DNA from: Acidipropionibacterium virtanenii
GTDB lineage: Bacteria; Actinomycetota; Actinomycetes; Propionibacteriales; Propionibacteriaceae
Direction of reading: 5' to 3'
NCBI RefSeq assembly: GCF_003325455.1
Contig: NZ_CP025198.1
Span: forward strand, 2,852,001-2,916,000
DNA: 64,000 nucleotides
In this document: positions 34,420 through 43,089 of the stretch, one piece after another
Layout of the letters: every line of letters starts with the position of its first letter
Position numbering within the stretch: position 1 is the stretch's first letter
Made by a program: the position numbers and the translations under genes
Notes under the pieces: model-generated
Databases searched by the model: none
Told to the model about the DNA's origin: nothing
What the model saw: only the letters and a program-made list of their open reading frames with translations

Positions 34420-35691
34420 GTGACGACGACCACCGCACCTCCGTCCACCCTCAGACCGGCCACCGGTGTCCCCTCCTCAGGGGACACGACCGCCGAGGAT
34501 CCGGGCGGACTGGTCAGCGGCAGGCCGGGATACGCCAGGGCCTCGCTGGCCCTGCTGGCCGCCGGCCTCGCCTCCTTCAACGCCCTGTACTGCACCCAGG
34601 CCCTCATGCCGACCCTCACCGCCCAGATGGGAGCGACCCCGGCACAGGCCTCGCTGACAGTCAGCGCCGCCACCGGCGTCCTGGCGATCGCCATCCTGCC
34701 GGTCTCGGTGCTCTCGGAGCACTTCGGGCGCGGACGGCTCATGACCATCTCCGCGATGGCGGCGGTGATCGTCGGGCTGCTGCTCCCGCTCTCCCCCAGC
34801 CTGGGCTGGCTGGTCGCCGGACGTGCTCTCCAGGGCCTGCTCGTGGCGGGCGTCCCCGCCACCGCGATGGCCTGGCTCAGCCAGGAGATCCATCCCCGAT
34901 GCCTGCCCAGGGCGATGGGCCTGTACGTCGCGGGCAACACGGTGGGCGGGCTGCTGGGCCGGCTCATCCCCTCGGGGGTGCTGCAGTTCGCCGGATGGCG
35001 CCCGGCACTGGGCATCGATATGGCCTTCGCGCTGGCCTGCACGGTGGCGATGGTGACCCTCATGCCGGCCGAGAGGCGGTTTCGTCCCAAGGCCCTGCGA
35101 CTGGGACCCGAGCTGCGCACCATGGCCCGCCAGTGGGCCGATCATCGGCTCGCCGGACTGTTCGGCATCGGATTCATCTTCATGGGGGTCTTCGTCTCCC
35201 TCTACGACTTCCTCGGCTATCGCCTCACGGCCCGCTTCGGCCTGCCCCCGTCCCTCATCGGCCTGATCTTCCTCCTGTACCTGTTCGGGACGCTGGCCTC
35301 CGCCCGTGCCGGCCACCTCAGCGCCCAGCGCGGACGCGGCACGGCGATGCTCATCGGTGCCGCGATGGCCGTGATCGGAATGCCGCTGGCGGCGTCGGGC
35401 CTGCTCTGGCTGGCGCTGCCCGGTGTGGCGCTGTTCACCTACGGCTTCTTCACCGTCCACTCCGTGGCCTCGGGGTGGGTCGGCGCCCTGGCCCCGATGG
35501 CGCGCGGCGAGGCGTCGGGCACCTATCTGGCCTGCTACTACCTGGGCTCCTCGATCCTCGGCTACCTGTCAGGGCATGTGATGCACACCTTCGGCTGGTC
35601 CGGCCTGGTGATGTGGCTCGTCCTCCTCATCCTTGTCGGATGCGCTCTGGCGGCCATGGTGGCCCACTCGGCCCGTGAGGCGCGCGCCTGA
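34420..35691 (+). CDS. MFS transporter, YnfM/arabinose-efflux type
   Basis: A 423-residue, 12-helix transporter. The first helix reads ASLALLAAGLASFNALYCTQALMPTLT, motif A is VLSEHFGRGRLM, and RALQGLLVAGVPATAMAWLSQEI marks helix 4-5. This pattern matches the YnfM/YdhP branch of MFS efflux proteins. The N-terminus has about 35 unstructured residues. The start is GTG 34420, with AAGGA abutting it, too close for normal initiation; a start further inside cannot be excluded. Regulation by the divergent LysR protein is likely. Confidence 0.85.
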   Translation: MTTTTAPPSTLRPATGVPSSGDTTAEDPGGLVSGRPGYARASLALLAAGLASFNALYCTQALMPTLTAQMGATPAQASLTVSAATGVLAIAILPVSVLSEHFGRGRLMTISAMAAVIVGLLLPLSPSLGWLVAGRALQGLLVAGVPATAMAWLSQEIHPRCLPRAMGLYVAGNTVGGLLGRLIPSGVLQFAGWRPALGIDMAFALACTVAMVTLMPAERRFRPKALRLGPELRTMARQWADHRLAGLFGIGFIFMGVFVSLYDFLGYRLTARFGLPPSLIGLIFLLYLFGTLASARAGHLSAQRGRGTAMLIGAAMAVIGMPLAASGLLWLALPGVALFTYGFFTVHSVASGWVGALAPMARGEASGTYLACYYLGSSILGYLSGHVMHTFGWSGLVMWLVLLILVGCALAAMVAHSAREARA

Positions 35692-35705
35692 CCTGCGGGT
35701 CCCGG

Positions 35706-35765
35706 ATTCCCGCTCAAGAGGGGTTTTCGGCTCTGTCGGGACGAAAAGGGCCGTTGAGCGGGAAT
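35706..35765. repeat. Dispersed inverted-repeat element, copy 1
   Basis: The outer arms ATTCCCGCTCAA (35706-35717) and TTGAGCGGGAAT (35754-35765) are exact complements; the inside pairs only partly. Its reverse complement matches the element at 50847-50899 along most of its length, so both are copies of one element in opposite orientation. It follows the MFS gene. The 180 bases from here to terC hold only the terC ribosome site. Confidence 0.8.
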
Positions 35766-35945
35766 TCCGAGCGGTACCGAACCGGCTCACAGACCCCACG
35801 GCAGACACCTACATTCTCGGTGAGGGGTCAGCGTGCCCTGGCGAGCGCAGGGGGTCGTTCCTCCTGTTGAGGGAATGGAACCGATCTCGGCCCGGCTACG
35901 TCTCATCGAGGTACTGCGCCCGCGCACCCTCCTGAGGAGTCTCCG

Positions 35946-36995
35946 TTGAGCCCGATCGTCTGGACGCTGACCATTGTCGGCCTGCTCGCCCTGTTGGCCG
36001 TCGATTTCATGGCCCATGTCCGCAAAGCTCATGCTCCGACTCTCAAGGAGGCGGGCGTCTGGTCCGCGATCTTCGTGGCGGTGGCGCTGATATTCGGCGC
36101 CGGGGTCTGGTTCCTCGGCGGCGCGGAGCTCGGCAAGGAGTACTTCGCCGGCTACGTCACGGAGAAAGCCCTCAGCGTCGACAACCTCTTCCTCTTCCTG
36201 GTCATCATGACCAGCTTCGCGGTACCGCGGGCCAATCAGCAGAAGGTGCTGATGTTCGGCGTCATCTTCTCCCTCATCGCCCGCACCGGGCTCATCCTGG
36301 CCGGCGCCGCTCTGGTGAACTCCTTCTCCTGGGTCTTCTACCTCTTCGGCATCATCCTGCTCCTGACCGCCGCGAGCATGGTCAAGGGCCACAACAAGGA
36401 CGAGGATCCGGAGGCCGGCGACAACGTCATGGTGCGCCTGGCCCGGCGTTTCATCCACTCCACCGACTACTACGACGGCGACCGGATGACGACGATGCAC
36501 CAGGGCCGCCGGGCCATGACCCCGATGATGCTGGTGATGGTGGCGATCGCCGGCACCGACGTGCTCTTCGCGGTCGACTCGATCCCGGCGATCTTCGGCC
36601 TCACCCAGAACGCCTACATCGTCTTCACCGCCACTGCCTTCTCCCTGCTCGGGCTGCGCCAGCTGTACTTCCTGCTCGACGGGCTGCTCGACCGTCTGGT
36701 CCACCTGTCCATCGGCCTGTCGGTGATCCTCGGCTTCATCGGGGTCAAGCTGATCCTCCACGCTCTGCACGAGAACCGGATCCCCTTCATCAATGGCGGC
36801 GATCCCCTGCACGTCCCCGAGGTCTCCACGAACCTGTCGCTGCTGGTGATCCTCGGCGTGCTGATCGTCACCGTCATCACCTCGCTGATCAGTACGCGCC
36901 GCTCGCGCCCTCACGACGGGGCCGGGGATGACGATGCGGACGCCGGCGCCGCCTCCTCCAGCGACGCCGCGCAGGGCGTCAGCTCACCGTCCTGA
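35946..36995 (+). CDS. TerC-family membrane protein
   Basis: A 349-residue integral membrane protein with about nine helices. TerC signatures are KEYFAGYVTEKALSVDNLFLFLVIM and the GTDVLFAVDSIPAIFGLTQNAYIVFTATAFSLLGLRQLYFLL block, whose paired acidic residues are thought to bind metal. Members are linked to tellurite resistance and, more recently, to manganese export and metal loading of secreted proteins. TTG 35946 is supported by GAGGAG (about 35934-35939). The Ser/Asp-rich tail is cytosolic. A strong hairpin follows. Confidence 0.9.
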   Translation: MSPIVWTLTIVGLLALLAVDFMAHVRKAHAPTLKEAGVWSAIFVAVALIFGAGVWFLGGAELGKEYFAGYVTEKALSVDNLFLFLVIMTSFAVPRANQQKVLMFGVIFSLIARTGLILAGAALVNSFSWVFYLFGIILLLTAASMVKGHNKDEDPEAGDNVMVRLARRFIHSTDYYDGDRMTTMHQGRRAMTPMMLVMVAIAGTDVLFAVDSIPAIFGLTQNAYIVFTATAFSLLGLRQLYFLLDGLLDRLVHLSIGLSVILGFIGVKLILHALHENRIPFINGGDPLHVPEVSTNLSLLVILGVLIVTVITSLISTRRSRPHDGAGDDDADAGAASSSDAAQGVSSPS

Positions 36996-37030
36996 CACTC
37001 TCCCCGACGCGCTGTACGGCGCGGCGACCC

Positions 37031-37057
37031 GTCCCGTCCCGCTCATCGGGACGGGAC
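37031..37057 (+). terminator. Hairpin after terC
   Basis: An 11-bp perfect stem (37031-37041 with 37047-37057) and a five-base loop CTCAT, 36 bases after the terC stop. The T-run is missing, as with many high-GC terminators. Confidence 0.7.
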
Positions 37058-37125
37058 GGACGGCTTCCCGATGCTCGGACGGGCCGTGTTCTGCTTGTAG
37101 ACCTCCGCAACGTAATCTGTGTGCC

Positions 37126-38739
37126 GTGAACGTGACGCGTCGTGGCTTCATCGGGGCGAGTACTGGTGTGCTCGCCGCCCTCTCGCTGTCGGCCTGCAAC
37201 GGATCCTCCGGCGGCCCCGGAGGATCCGGCGGGGGGAAGAAGGGATCGAACGGGACGCCGGCCCCGGCGGCCATGACGAAGGCCGATCCGGGCCTCATCA
37301 CGGGCGCGATCGCCACCAGTCTGAAGGCCTCGGAACCACGCAAGGTCAGCGCCGCGGTGCCTCAGATCCCCAAGGCCCGCAACCTCACCCAGGCCCTGGA
37401 GGTGGTGCGCGAACGCACCCTGCGCCAGGCCGCCTGGGACAAGGCCACCGCGGTCGAGATCTCCACCAGCTACCTCGCCGCCTCGACCGACGTCATCGGG
37501 GTGCTCGTCACGTCGACCACGACGACCGCGGGAAAGGCGACGACGGCCCTCACGTCGCTGTGGTACGACGCCCAGCTCTCCCAGACCTTCTCCCCGTCCG
37601 CCCTCATCTCCTGGCCGGGCTGGGCCGCCTTCGCCAAGGCCGTCGGACAGGCCGCCGCCGACGCGGGCCTCGACAAGGCCAAGGCCCTCAAGGCCCTCCA
37701 GGACACCCCGGCCCCCTACGGCACGGGACCGGCCATCTCCTTCGACACCTCAGGCGGCCTGGTCGTCGATTTCCCGCCCGGCGCGGTGAAAGCGGACCCG
37801 ACCCAGGTGAGGGTCACGAAGAAGGTGGCCTCCCCGCTGCTGTCGGACTTCGGCACGATGGCGGAGGGAGCCTCCACCCATCCGAGCACCTTCACCGGCA
37901 CCCCGACCGCGACCAGGACCTGGTGGACGCCGGGCCAGAACCATCCCAAGGCCGCCGCATCACCGAATGTGCGCCCGCTGCCCGGCGACTCGACGGCACC
38001 GGTCGCCACCGCGTCGGCGAGCCCGTCCGCCTCCGCATCGGCCGCTTCGTCGGGCCCCGAGCATCCGAGCACCGCCATCGGCATCGACTGCGTGGTCCAC
38101 AAGGCGGTGGCCCTCACCTATGACGACGGTCCGGGACCCGAGACGGGCACGGTGCTCGCGGCGCTGGCGAAGCACAAGGGTGCCGCGACCTTCTTCGAGA
38201 TGGGCAACTCGATCGACACCTACCCGAAGACCACGGTGCTGGTCGCCGCCTCCGGTTACGAGATCGGCTCCCACACCGTCACCCATCCGGATCTCGCCTC
38301 GCTGGGCTCCGAGCGCCTCGCCCAGGAGATCACCGGCAACAACACCCGGATCAAGAAGCTCATCGGGCGCTCGCCCCTCCTGCTGCGCCCGCCCTACGGC
38401 TCCCACAACGAGTCCGCCGACGCGGTGGCCAGCGCCGACAACCTGGCCATCGTCAACTGGAGCGTGGACACCGAGGACTGGAAGACGAAGAGCACCAGCG
38501 CCACCGAGGCGAAGGTGTTCAGCGACGTCTCGGTCTACACCGAGCCGATCATCCTGATGCACGACATCCACGACTTCACCGTCGCGGCCGCGGAGCCGAT
38601 CATCGAGAAGCTCACCGCCGAGGGGTACAAACTCGTCACCGTCTCGGAGATGACGCTGAACACAGGAGGCTTCCGCACCGGTCACGGCTACTGCCGAGGA
38701 ACCTCACTGGTGCAGGACGGCTACCTGTGCAAGGGATGA
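37126..38739 (+). CDS. PdaC-like polysaccharide deacetylase lipoprotein
   Basis: A 537-residue exported lipoprotein. The signal TRRGFIGASTGVLAALSLSAC combines a twin-arginine-like start with a lipobox. After a Gly/Ser linker, a domain of about 230 residues ends like DUF3298 (AISFDTSGGLVVDFPPGAV). Then comes a NodB deacetylase: TYDDGPG with Asp at about 333 and 334, SHTVTH with metal His at about 383 and 387, and LLRPPYGSHN. It probably removes acetyl groups from peptidoglycan or another wall polymer, as Bacillus PdaC does. GTG 37126 has TAATCT seven bases upstream (leaderless pattern). Confidence 0.88.
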   Translation: MNVTRRGFIGASTGVLAALSLSACNGSSGGPGGSGGGKKGSNGTPAPAAMTKADPGLITGAIATSLKASEPRKVSAAVPQIPKARNLTQALEVVRERTLRQAAWDKATAVEISTSYLAASTDVIGVLVTSTTTTAGKATTALTSLWYDAQLSQTFSPSALISWPGWAAFAKAVGQAAADAGLDKAKALKALQDTPAPYGTGPAISFDTSGGLVVDFPPGAVKADPTQVRVTKKVASPLLSDFGTMAEGASTHPSTFTGTPTATRTWWTPGQNHPKAAASPNVRPLPGDSTAPVATASASPSASASAASSGPEHPSTAIGIDCVVHKAVALTYDDGPGPETGTVLAALAKHKGAATFFEMGNSIDTYPKTTVLVAASGYEIGSHTVTHPDLASLGSERLAQEITGNNTRIKKLIGRSPLLLRPPYGSHNESADAVASADNLAIVNWSVDTEDWKTKSTSATEAKVFSDVSVYTEPIILMHDIHDFTVAAAEPIIEKLTAEGYKLVTVSEMTLNTGGFRTGHGYCRGTSLVQDGYLCKG

Positions 38740-38806
38740 CATCGCGAGATGTGGACGGGCGTCCTCCCTGGCCGGATGGTCATCTGTTCACGTGCGGCTG
38801 ACACGA

Positions 38807-38948
38807 TTGACCCGTTAATCATTGAGCGTCTACGCTGAGAAGCACCGCGGGAACTCCCCCCAGATCCCGCGAAGGGCCCAACAATGCCACCCCCTCCCCC
38901 GGCGGTGGCGGGCCGCGGGAGGCCCGATCCTCGGATCGGGCCTCCCGC
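38807..38948 (+). ncRNA. Candidate short RNA with promoter and terminator
   Basis: TTGACC (38807-38812) and TACGCT (38831-38836) are 18 bases apart, a good housekeeping promoter on the plus strand. About 80-110 bases downstream the strong hairpin 38915-38948 ends any transcript. Between them is a GCGGGA...TCCCGC hairpin and no convincing gene (a short frame from ATG 38884 runs into murJ). A small RNA of about 105 bases, or an antisense transcript to the murJ end, would fit. Expression is not shown by sequence. Confidence 0.35.
38915..38948. terminator. Bidirectional hairpin at the murJ end
   Basis: A 16-bp perfect stem (38915-38930 with 38933-38948) and a two-base loop TC, just two bases beyond the murJ stop. 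On the plus strand it is followed by CTTCTAT. Confidence 0.8.
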
Positions 38949-38950
38949 TT

Positions 38951-40777
38951 CTATCTCGCCAGGTGCAGACGTCGCAGGATCGGGTCGAGCAGGCTGCCGA
39001 CCTCGTCGATCTTCAGCAGCTTCGCCGCCGCCAGGAAGACGCCGACGAAGAGGCAACCGCCGACCGCCAGGGTGAGCAGGCTCATCAGTCGGCCCTCGCC
39101 GAGCAGTCCCATCGCCCACACGGCGACGGCGGTCGGGACCCCGCTGATGACCGAGGCCGCGAGCAGCCGCAGCCAGCTGAGGGCCACCGACCTCATGCCC
39201 AGGCCGTTCATCTGACGTGAGGCCGCCACGATCCAGACCACCGAGACCACGGCATTGCCGACGGTCTGCGCGGCCGCCACGGTCCACAGCGCACCGCCGG
39301 CCGGCACCACGAAGACCAGGCTCACCAGCACCAGCTGGGTGCCCGACAGGATGGCCTGCATGATGAGATTCTGCCGGCCGTCCTCGCGGGCGAAGCAGTA
39401 GCGCTGCTGGAGGGTCGAGATCCCGAAGGGCAGCAGCCCGATCCCCATGATCGCCACAGCCCCGGCCAGCGGCATCACCTGGTCCGACTGCAGACTCCAG
39501 ATCGTCTGGACGCCGGGCCGGGCCAGCACCACCATCGCGATCGAGCACGGGATCACCGCCACCGCCGGCGACGTCAGCCCCCTGCGCACCAGGGACCGCA
39601 GCCCGTCGGTGTCGCCGTCGGCGTGGGCCGAACTCATCCGCGGAAAGAGGGCGGTGAGGATCGACACCGTGATGAGCCCGTGGGGCAGCATGAAGATGAG
39701 GAAGGCGTTGTCGTAGGCGCTGATCGAGGACACCTCGGGATGGTGCACCCGCACCCACGACAGCATCTTCTTGGTGGCGATACCCACCATCTGGGCGATG
39801 AGCAGGGCCGAGAAGGTCCATACCGTCAACCGGGCCGCGGCGCCCAGGCCGTAGCCCCGGATCCCCCACCGGGGACGCCAGCGGAATCCGCCGCGCCACA
39901 GCGGGATGATGAGGAACAGACCCTGGACCGCAATGCCCGCAGTGGTGGTCCCGGCGACCACCCACACCATGGACGCGGTCCAGGTCGCCGGGTCGCCGTG
40001 GGCCCCGAACTGGACGAGGAACCACACCAGTCCGCTGATCTGGATGACGTTGGCCAGCACCGGGCTCCACATGAAGGCGGCGAACTGCCCCCGTGCATTG
40101 AGGACCTGCCCGAGGATCGCGTAGAGGCCGTAGAAGAGGATCTGCGGCATGCAGATGAAACCGAAGAAGGTGGTCAGTGTCCGGGCCGGGCCCGAGCCCG
40201 AGAAGTAGATGTGCAGCAACCAGGGCGAGGTGAGGGTGGCGAGCACCGTGATGAGCAGCACCGCGGCGAAGGAGACCGTCAGAAGCCGGTCGACGAACTC
40301 CCGACCGCCGTCCTTGCGCTTCATCGCCTTGACGATCTGCGGAATGAGGATGGCGTTGAGGACGCCCGCGGACAGCAGGTTGAAGATGACATTCGGCAGC
40401 GTGTTGGCGGCCTGGAAGGTGTCGAGGGCCAGCGAGGTGCCCAGCATGGCGGTGGTGAGCAGGGAGCTGCGCACCAGGCCCAGGACGCGCGAGATGAGAG
40501 TCCCGGCGGCCATGATCGAGCTCTCCCGCTTGAGCGACGCCGTCTGCTCGGCCTCGCTCCTGGCGGCCTCGCCGGGCAGGGCCCCGGCGGCGGCCTCGGT
40601 ACCGTCGGCGGGGACCGGTGCCCCGAGAGCCGGGAGGCCCATCCCCGTCTCGGCCGACTCCGGGGAGGCGGCGCGCCTGGGGCCGCGAGCGGCCTCGCGT
40701 CGCAGCCGGGCCCGGCGCTCCTCGTCCTCGGCCCGCTCCATGGCGTGGATGCGCGCCGCCAGATCGGAGCGCAGCAT
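38951..40777 (-). CDS. murJ: Lipid II flippase MurJ
   Basis: A 608-residue membrane protein. A hydrophilic N-terminal region of about 90 residues precedes the MATE-like fold beginning SLKRESSIMAAGTLISRVLGLVRSSLL, with 13-14 helices. Family motifs such as LDTFQAANTLPNVIFNLLSAGVLNAILIPQIV and ALFPRMSSAHADGD are clear. It moves the peptidoglycan precursor across the membrane. The start is uncertain: ATG 40777 has no ribosome site, yet the same frame upstream reads a coding-looking DVYDLL...FFDVYDSLD with no ATG, GTG or TTG before the lysC stop. It lies downstream of lysC. Confidence 0.9.
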   Translation of the reverse strand: MLRSDLAARIHAMERAEDEERRARLRREAARGPRRAASPESAETGMGLPALGAPVPADGTEAAAGALPGEAARSEAEQTASLKRESSIMAAGTLISRVLGLVRSSLLTTAMLGTSLALDTFQAANTLPNVIFNLLSAGVLNAILIPQIVKAMKRKDGGREFVDRLLTVSFAAVLLITVLATLTSPWLLHIYFSGSGPARTLTTFFGFICMPQILFYGLYAILGQVLNARGQFAAFMWSPVLANVIQISGLVWFLVQFGAHGDPATWTASMVWVVAGTTTAGIAVQGLFLIIPLWRGGFRWRPRWGIRGYGLGAAARLTVWTFSALLIAQMVGIATKKMLSWVRVHHPEVSSISAYDNAFLIFMLPHGLITVSILTALFPRMSSAHADGDTDGLRSLVRRGLTSPAVAVIPCSIAMVVLARPGVQTIWSLQSDQVMPLAGAVAIMGIGLLPFGISTLQQRYCFAREDGRQNLIMQAILSGTQLVLVSLVFVVPAGGALWTVAAAQTVGNAVVSVVWIVAASRQMNGLGMRSVALSWLRLLAASVISGVPTAVAVWAMGLLGEGRLMSLLTLAVGGCLFVGVFLAAAKLLKIDEVGSLLDPILRRLHLAR

Positions 40778-40968
40778 CGTGGCGTCGATGTCCAGGGAGT
40801 CGTAGACATCGAAGAATCCGGTGGAACTGCGCGGCTCCTCGGGGACCGTCAGCAGGTCGTAGACGTCGCTCGTGGCATGAGGCTGCCCGGCCCCCGGCGG
40901 ACCGTCATTGGTCCGCCGGGGCGCCCGATCGTCGCCGGGCGGGTTGGCGCCCGCCCCTCTGCGGGGAG

Positions 40969-42243
40969 TCAGCGGCCCGTCCCCCCGTAGACGACGGCTT
41001 CGCCCTCGGCATCCAACCCGAAGGCGGTGTGGGCCACCCGCACCGCCTGATCGACCTGGTCGGCGGCGACCACGACCGAGATGCGGATCTCCGAAGTGGA
41101 GATCATCTGAAGATTGATGCCGGCCCCGGCCAGTGCGTTGAAATAGGTGGAGGTGACGCCGGGGTGGGAACGCATACCGACCCCGATCACCGACACCTTG
41201 CCGACCTGGTCGTCGTAGAGGAGCTGCTCGAAGCCGATGGACTCCCGGGCGCTGTTGAGGGCCTTCACCGCGGTGCGGCCGTCGGACATCGGCAGGGTGA
41301 AGGACAGATCGGTGCGGCCGTTCATCACCCGCGACGCGTTCTGGACGATCATGTCGATGTTGATGTCGGCGTCCGCGATGATCTGGAAGATCTGCGCGGC
41401 CCGGCCGATGGCGTCCGGAATGCCGGCGACAGTGATCTTCGCCTCGGAGCGGTCGTGGGCGACCCCGGAGATGATGGCCTCTTCCACAGCTGATCCCTTC
41501 GTGATGTCTGCAAGGTCTCTGACCCAGGTGCCGGGCCTGTCGGAGAAGGAGGAGCGGACGTGGACGGGCACATCCTCGCGGCGGGCGTACTCGACGCACC
41601 GCAGATGCAGGATCTTGGCGCCGCAGGCGGCCATCTCCAGCATCTCCTCGTAACTGATCTCGGGAATCCGCCGTGCTCCGGGCACGATCCGCGGATCGGC
41701 GGTGAAGACGCCGTCGACGTCGGAGTAGATCTCGCAGTACTCGGCACCCAGTGCGCTCGCCAGCGCGACGGCGGTGGTGTCGGAGGCGCCGCGGCCCAGG
41801 GTGGTGACGTCCTTGGTGGTCTGCGAGACCCCCTGGAATCCGCACACGATGACCACGTTGCCGGCGTCCAGGGACTTCTCGACCCGGCCGGGGGTGATGT
41901 CGATGATGCGGGCGTTGCCGTGCGCGGCGGTGGTGATGACGCCGGCCTGCGATCCGGTGTAGCTGCGGGCCGGCACGCCCAGATCGGACAATGCCATCGC
42001 CAGCAGCGACGCCGACTGCCGCTCACCGGTGGTGAGCAGCATGTCGAGTTCTCGGGGGGCGGGCTGAGGGGAGACCTGGAGGGCCAGGTCCATCAGGTCG
42101 TCGGTGGAATCGCCCATCGCCGAGATGACGATGACCACCTCGTTCCCGGCCTGCCTGGTGGCGGCGATCCTCTTGGCCACCCGCTTGATGGAGCCGGCGT
42201 CGGCCACCGAGGACCCACCGAACTTCTGGACGACGCGCGTCAT
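40969..42243 (-). CDS. lysC: Aspartate kinase
   Basis: A 424-residue aspartokinase, the first step of Lys/Thr/Met and diaminopimelate synthesis. The kinase domain opens with [13 protein letters not shown] and has [21 protein letters not shown] and [16 protein letters not shown]. Two C-terminal ACT domains (from about residue 260) carry feedback control ([33 protein letters not shown]). ATG 42243 has GGGAGGG directly before it. The usual downstream partner asd is absent and murJ follows instead. The promoter region holds an 83-bp tandem repeat. Confidence 0.95.
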   Translation of the reverse strand: MTRVVQKFGGSSVADAGSIKRVAKRIAATRQAGNEVVIVISAMGDSTDDLMDLALQVSPQPAPRELDMLLTTGERQSASLLAMALSDLGVPARSYTGSQAGVITTAAHGNARIIDITPGRVEKSLDAGNVVIVCGFQGVSQTTKDVTTLGRGASDTTAVALASALGAEYCEIYSDVDGVFTADPRIVPGARRIPEISYEEMLEMAACGAKILHLRCVEYARREDVPVHVRSSFSDRPGTWVRDLADITKGSAVEEAIISGVAHDRSEAKITVAGIPDAIGRAAQIFQIIADADINIDMIVQNASRVMNGRTDLSFTLPMSDGRTAVKALNSARESIGFEQLLYDDQVGKVSVIGVGMRSHPGVTSTYFNALAGAGINLQMISTSEIRISVVVAADQVDQAVRVAHTAFGLDAEGEAVVYGGTGR

Positions 42244-42287
42244 CAACCCTCCCGTGAATGCGGACACTGCAGTCTAACCGAGCGAAA

Positions 42288-42466
42288 GGGACGACCCCTT
42301 CGAACCCCGTAGCGGCGGCTCTGACGGTGCTGCGGTCCGCGTCGCTGGCCTCTTCGTCGCACGTAGGGGCGGGACGACCCCTTCGAACCCCGTAGCGGCG
42401 GCTCTGACGGTGCTGCGGTCCGCGTCGCTGGCCTCTTCGTCGCAAGTAGGGGCGGGACGACCCCTT
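42288..42466. repeat. 83-bp tandem repeat, about 2.2 copies
   Basis: The unit starting GGGACGACCCC runs 42288-42370 and again 42371-42453 with one base changed, then a third partial copy (GGGACGACCCCTT) stops at 42466. It fills the space between the divergent lysC (-) and DUF1707 (+) genes, so it may affect promoters of both. No coding sense is seen. Confidence 0.9.
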
Positions 42467-42497
42467 GAATGGTCTCGGCCGTCCTACTCTGGTGGTC

Positions 42498-42989
42498 ATG
42501 GATCCCAGTGAGCAGCGCATCGGCGACGCGGAGCGTGACGCCGCGGTGGAGGCGCTGCGCGATCACCACGTCGCCGGACGGCTGACCCCCGAGGAGTTCG
42601 ACGAGCGGATGGCGGCGGCACTGTCGGCCCGCACCCGCGGCGATCTCGCGCCGCTCTTCGACGACCTTCCCGCAGACGCCCCGGCGGCCCGGATGAGTAT
42701 GGAGAAGGCGTCGTCGGCCAAGGAGGTGGCCGCCGGCGAAGGCCGCTACCACCGGCTGGTCGAGATCCTCAGCGCGATCGCCTGGCCGGCGGCGCTCATC
42801 ATCAACTTCGCCACCGGATGGCAGTGGTGGTGGATCATCTTCATCCCGATATTCCTCGTCCCCGCACTGGTCGGCGAGGACCGCGGCCGCCGGCGTCGGC
42901 TCGAGCGGGGCCCGGGTTCCAGGCAGCGTCGCGGCGAGATCGGGAATGGTGACGACGGCGACGGGCAGGAGCCTCCCCGAACCCGCTAG
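42498..42989 (+). CDS. DUF1707 protein with two transmembrane helices
   Basis: A 163-residue protein. Residues 4-55 form the DUF1707 domain (QRIGDAERDAAVEALRDHHVAGRLTPEEFDERM). A linker leads to a 2TM segment (LVEILSAIAWPAALIINFATGWQWWWIIFIPIFLVPAL) and a basic tail, giving a cytosolic N-terminal domain anchored by a hairpin. The function is unknown. TACTCT (42485-42490) is seven bases before the ATG without a ribosome site, a leaderless pattern. The tandem repeat ends 32 bases before it. Confidence 0.82.
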   Translation: MDPSEQRIGDAERDAAVEALRDHHVAGRLTPEEFDERMAAALSARTRGDLAPLFDDLPADAPAARMSMEKASSAKEVAAGEGRYHRLVEILSAIAWPAALIINFATGWQWWWIIFIPIFLVPALVGEDRGRRRRLERGPGSRQRRGEIGNGDDGDGQEPPRTR

Positions 42990-43089
42990 CAGCCTCGTGA
43001 ACGGCGACCGCCGGAGTGATCGGACATATCGCTTCGACAAGTTCCCGCGACTACCGGACGGGCGGGGCCAGGGAGCCTAGAGTTCTGCC

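Noticed and set aside
40978-41845. N-terminal part of the 964-codon frame containing MurJ
   Set aside because: It overlaps lysC in another frame and lacks MurJ similarity; the true gene starts after the lysC stop.
42288-42466. CRISPR array
   Set aside because: Only two full 83-base units in direct tandem with no spacers; this is a simple tandem repeat.
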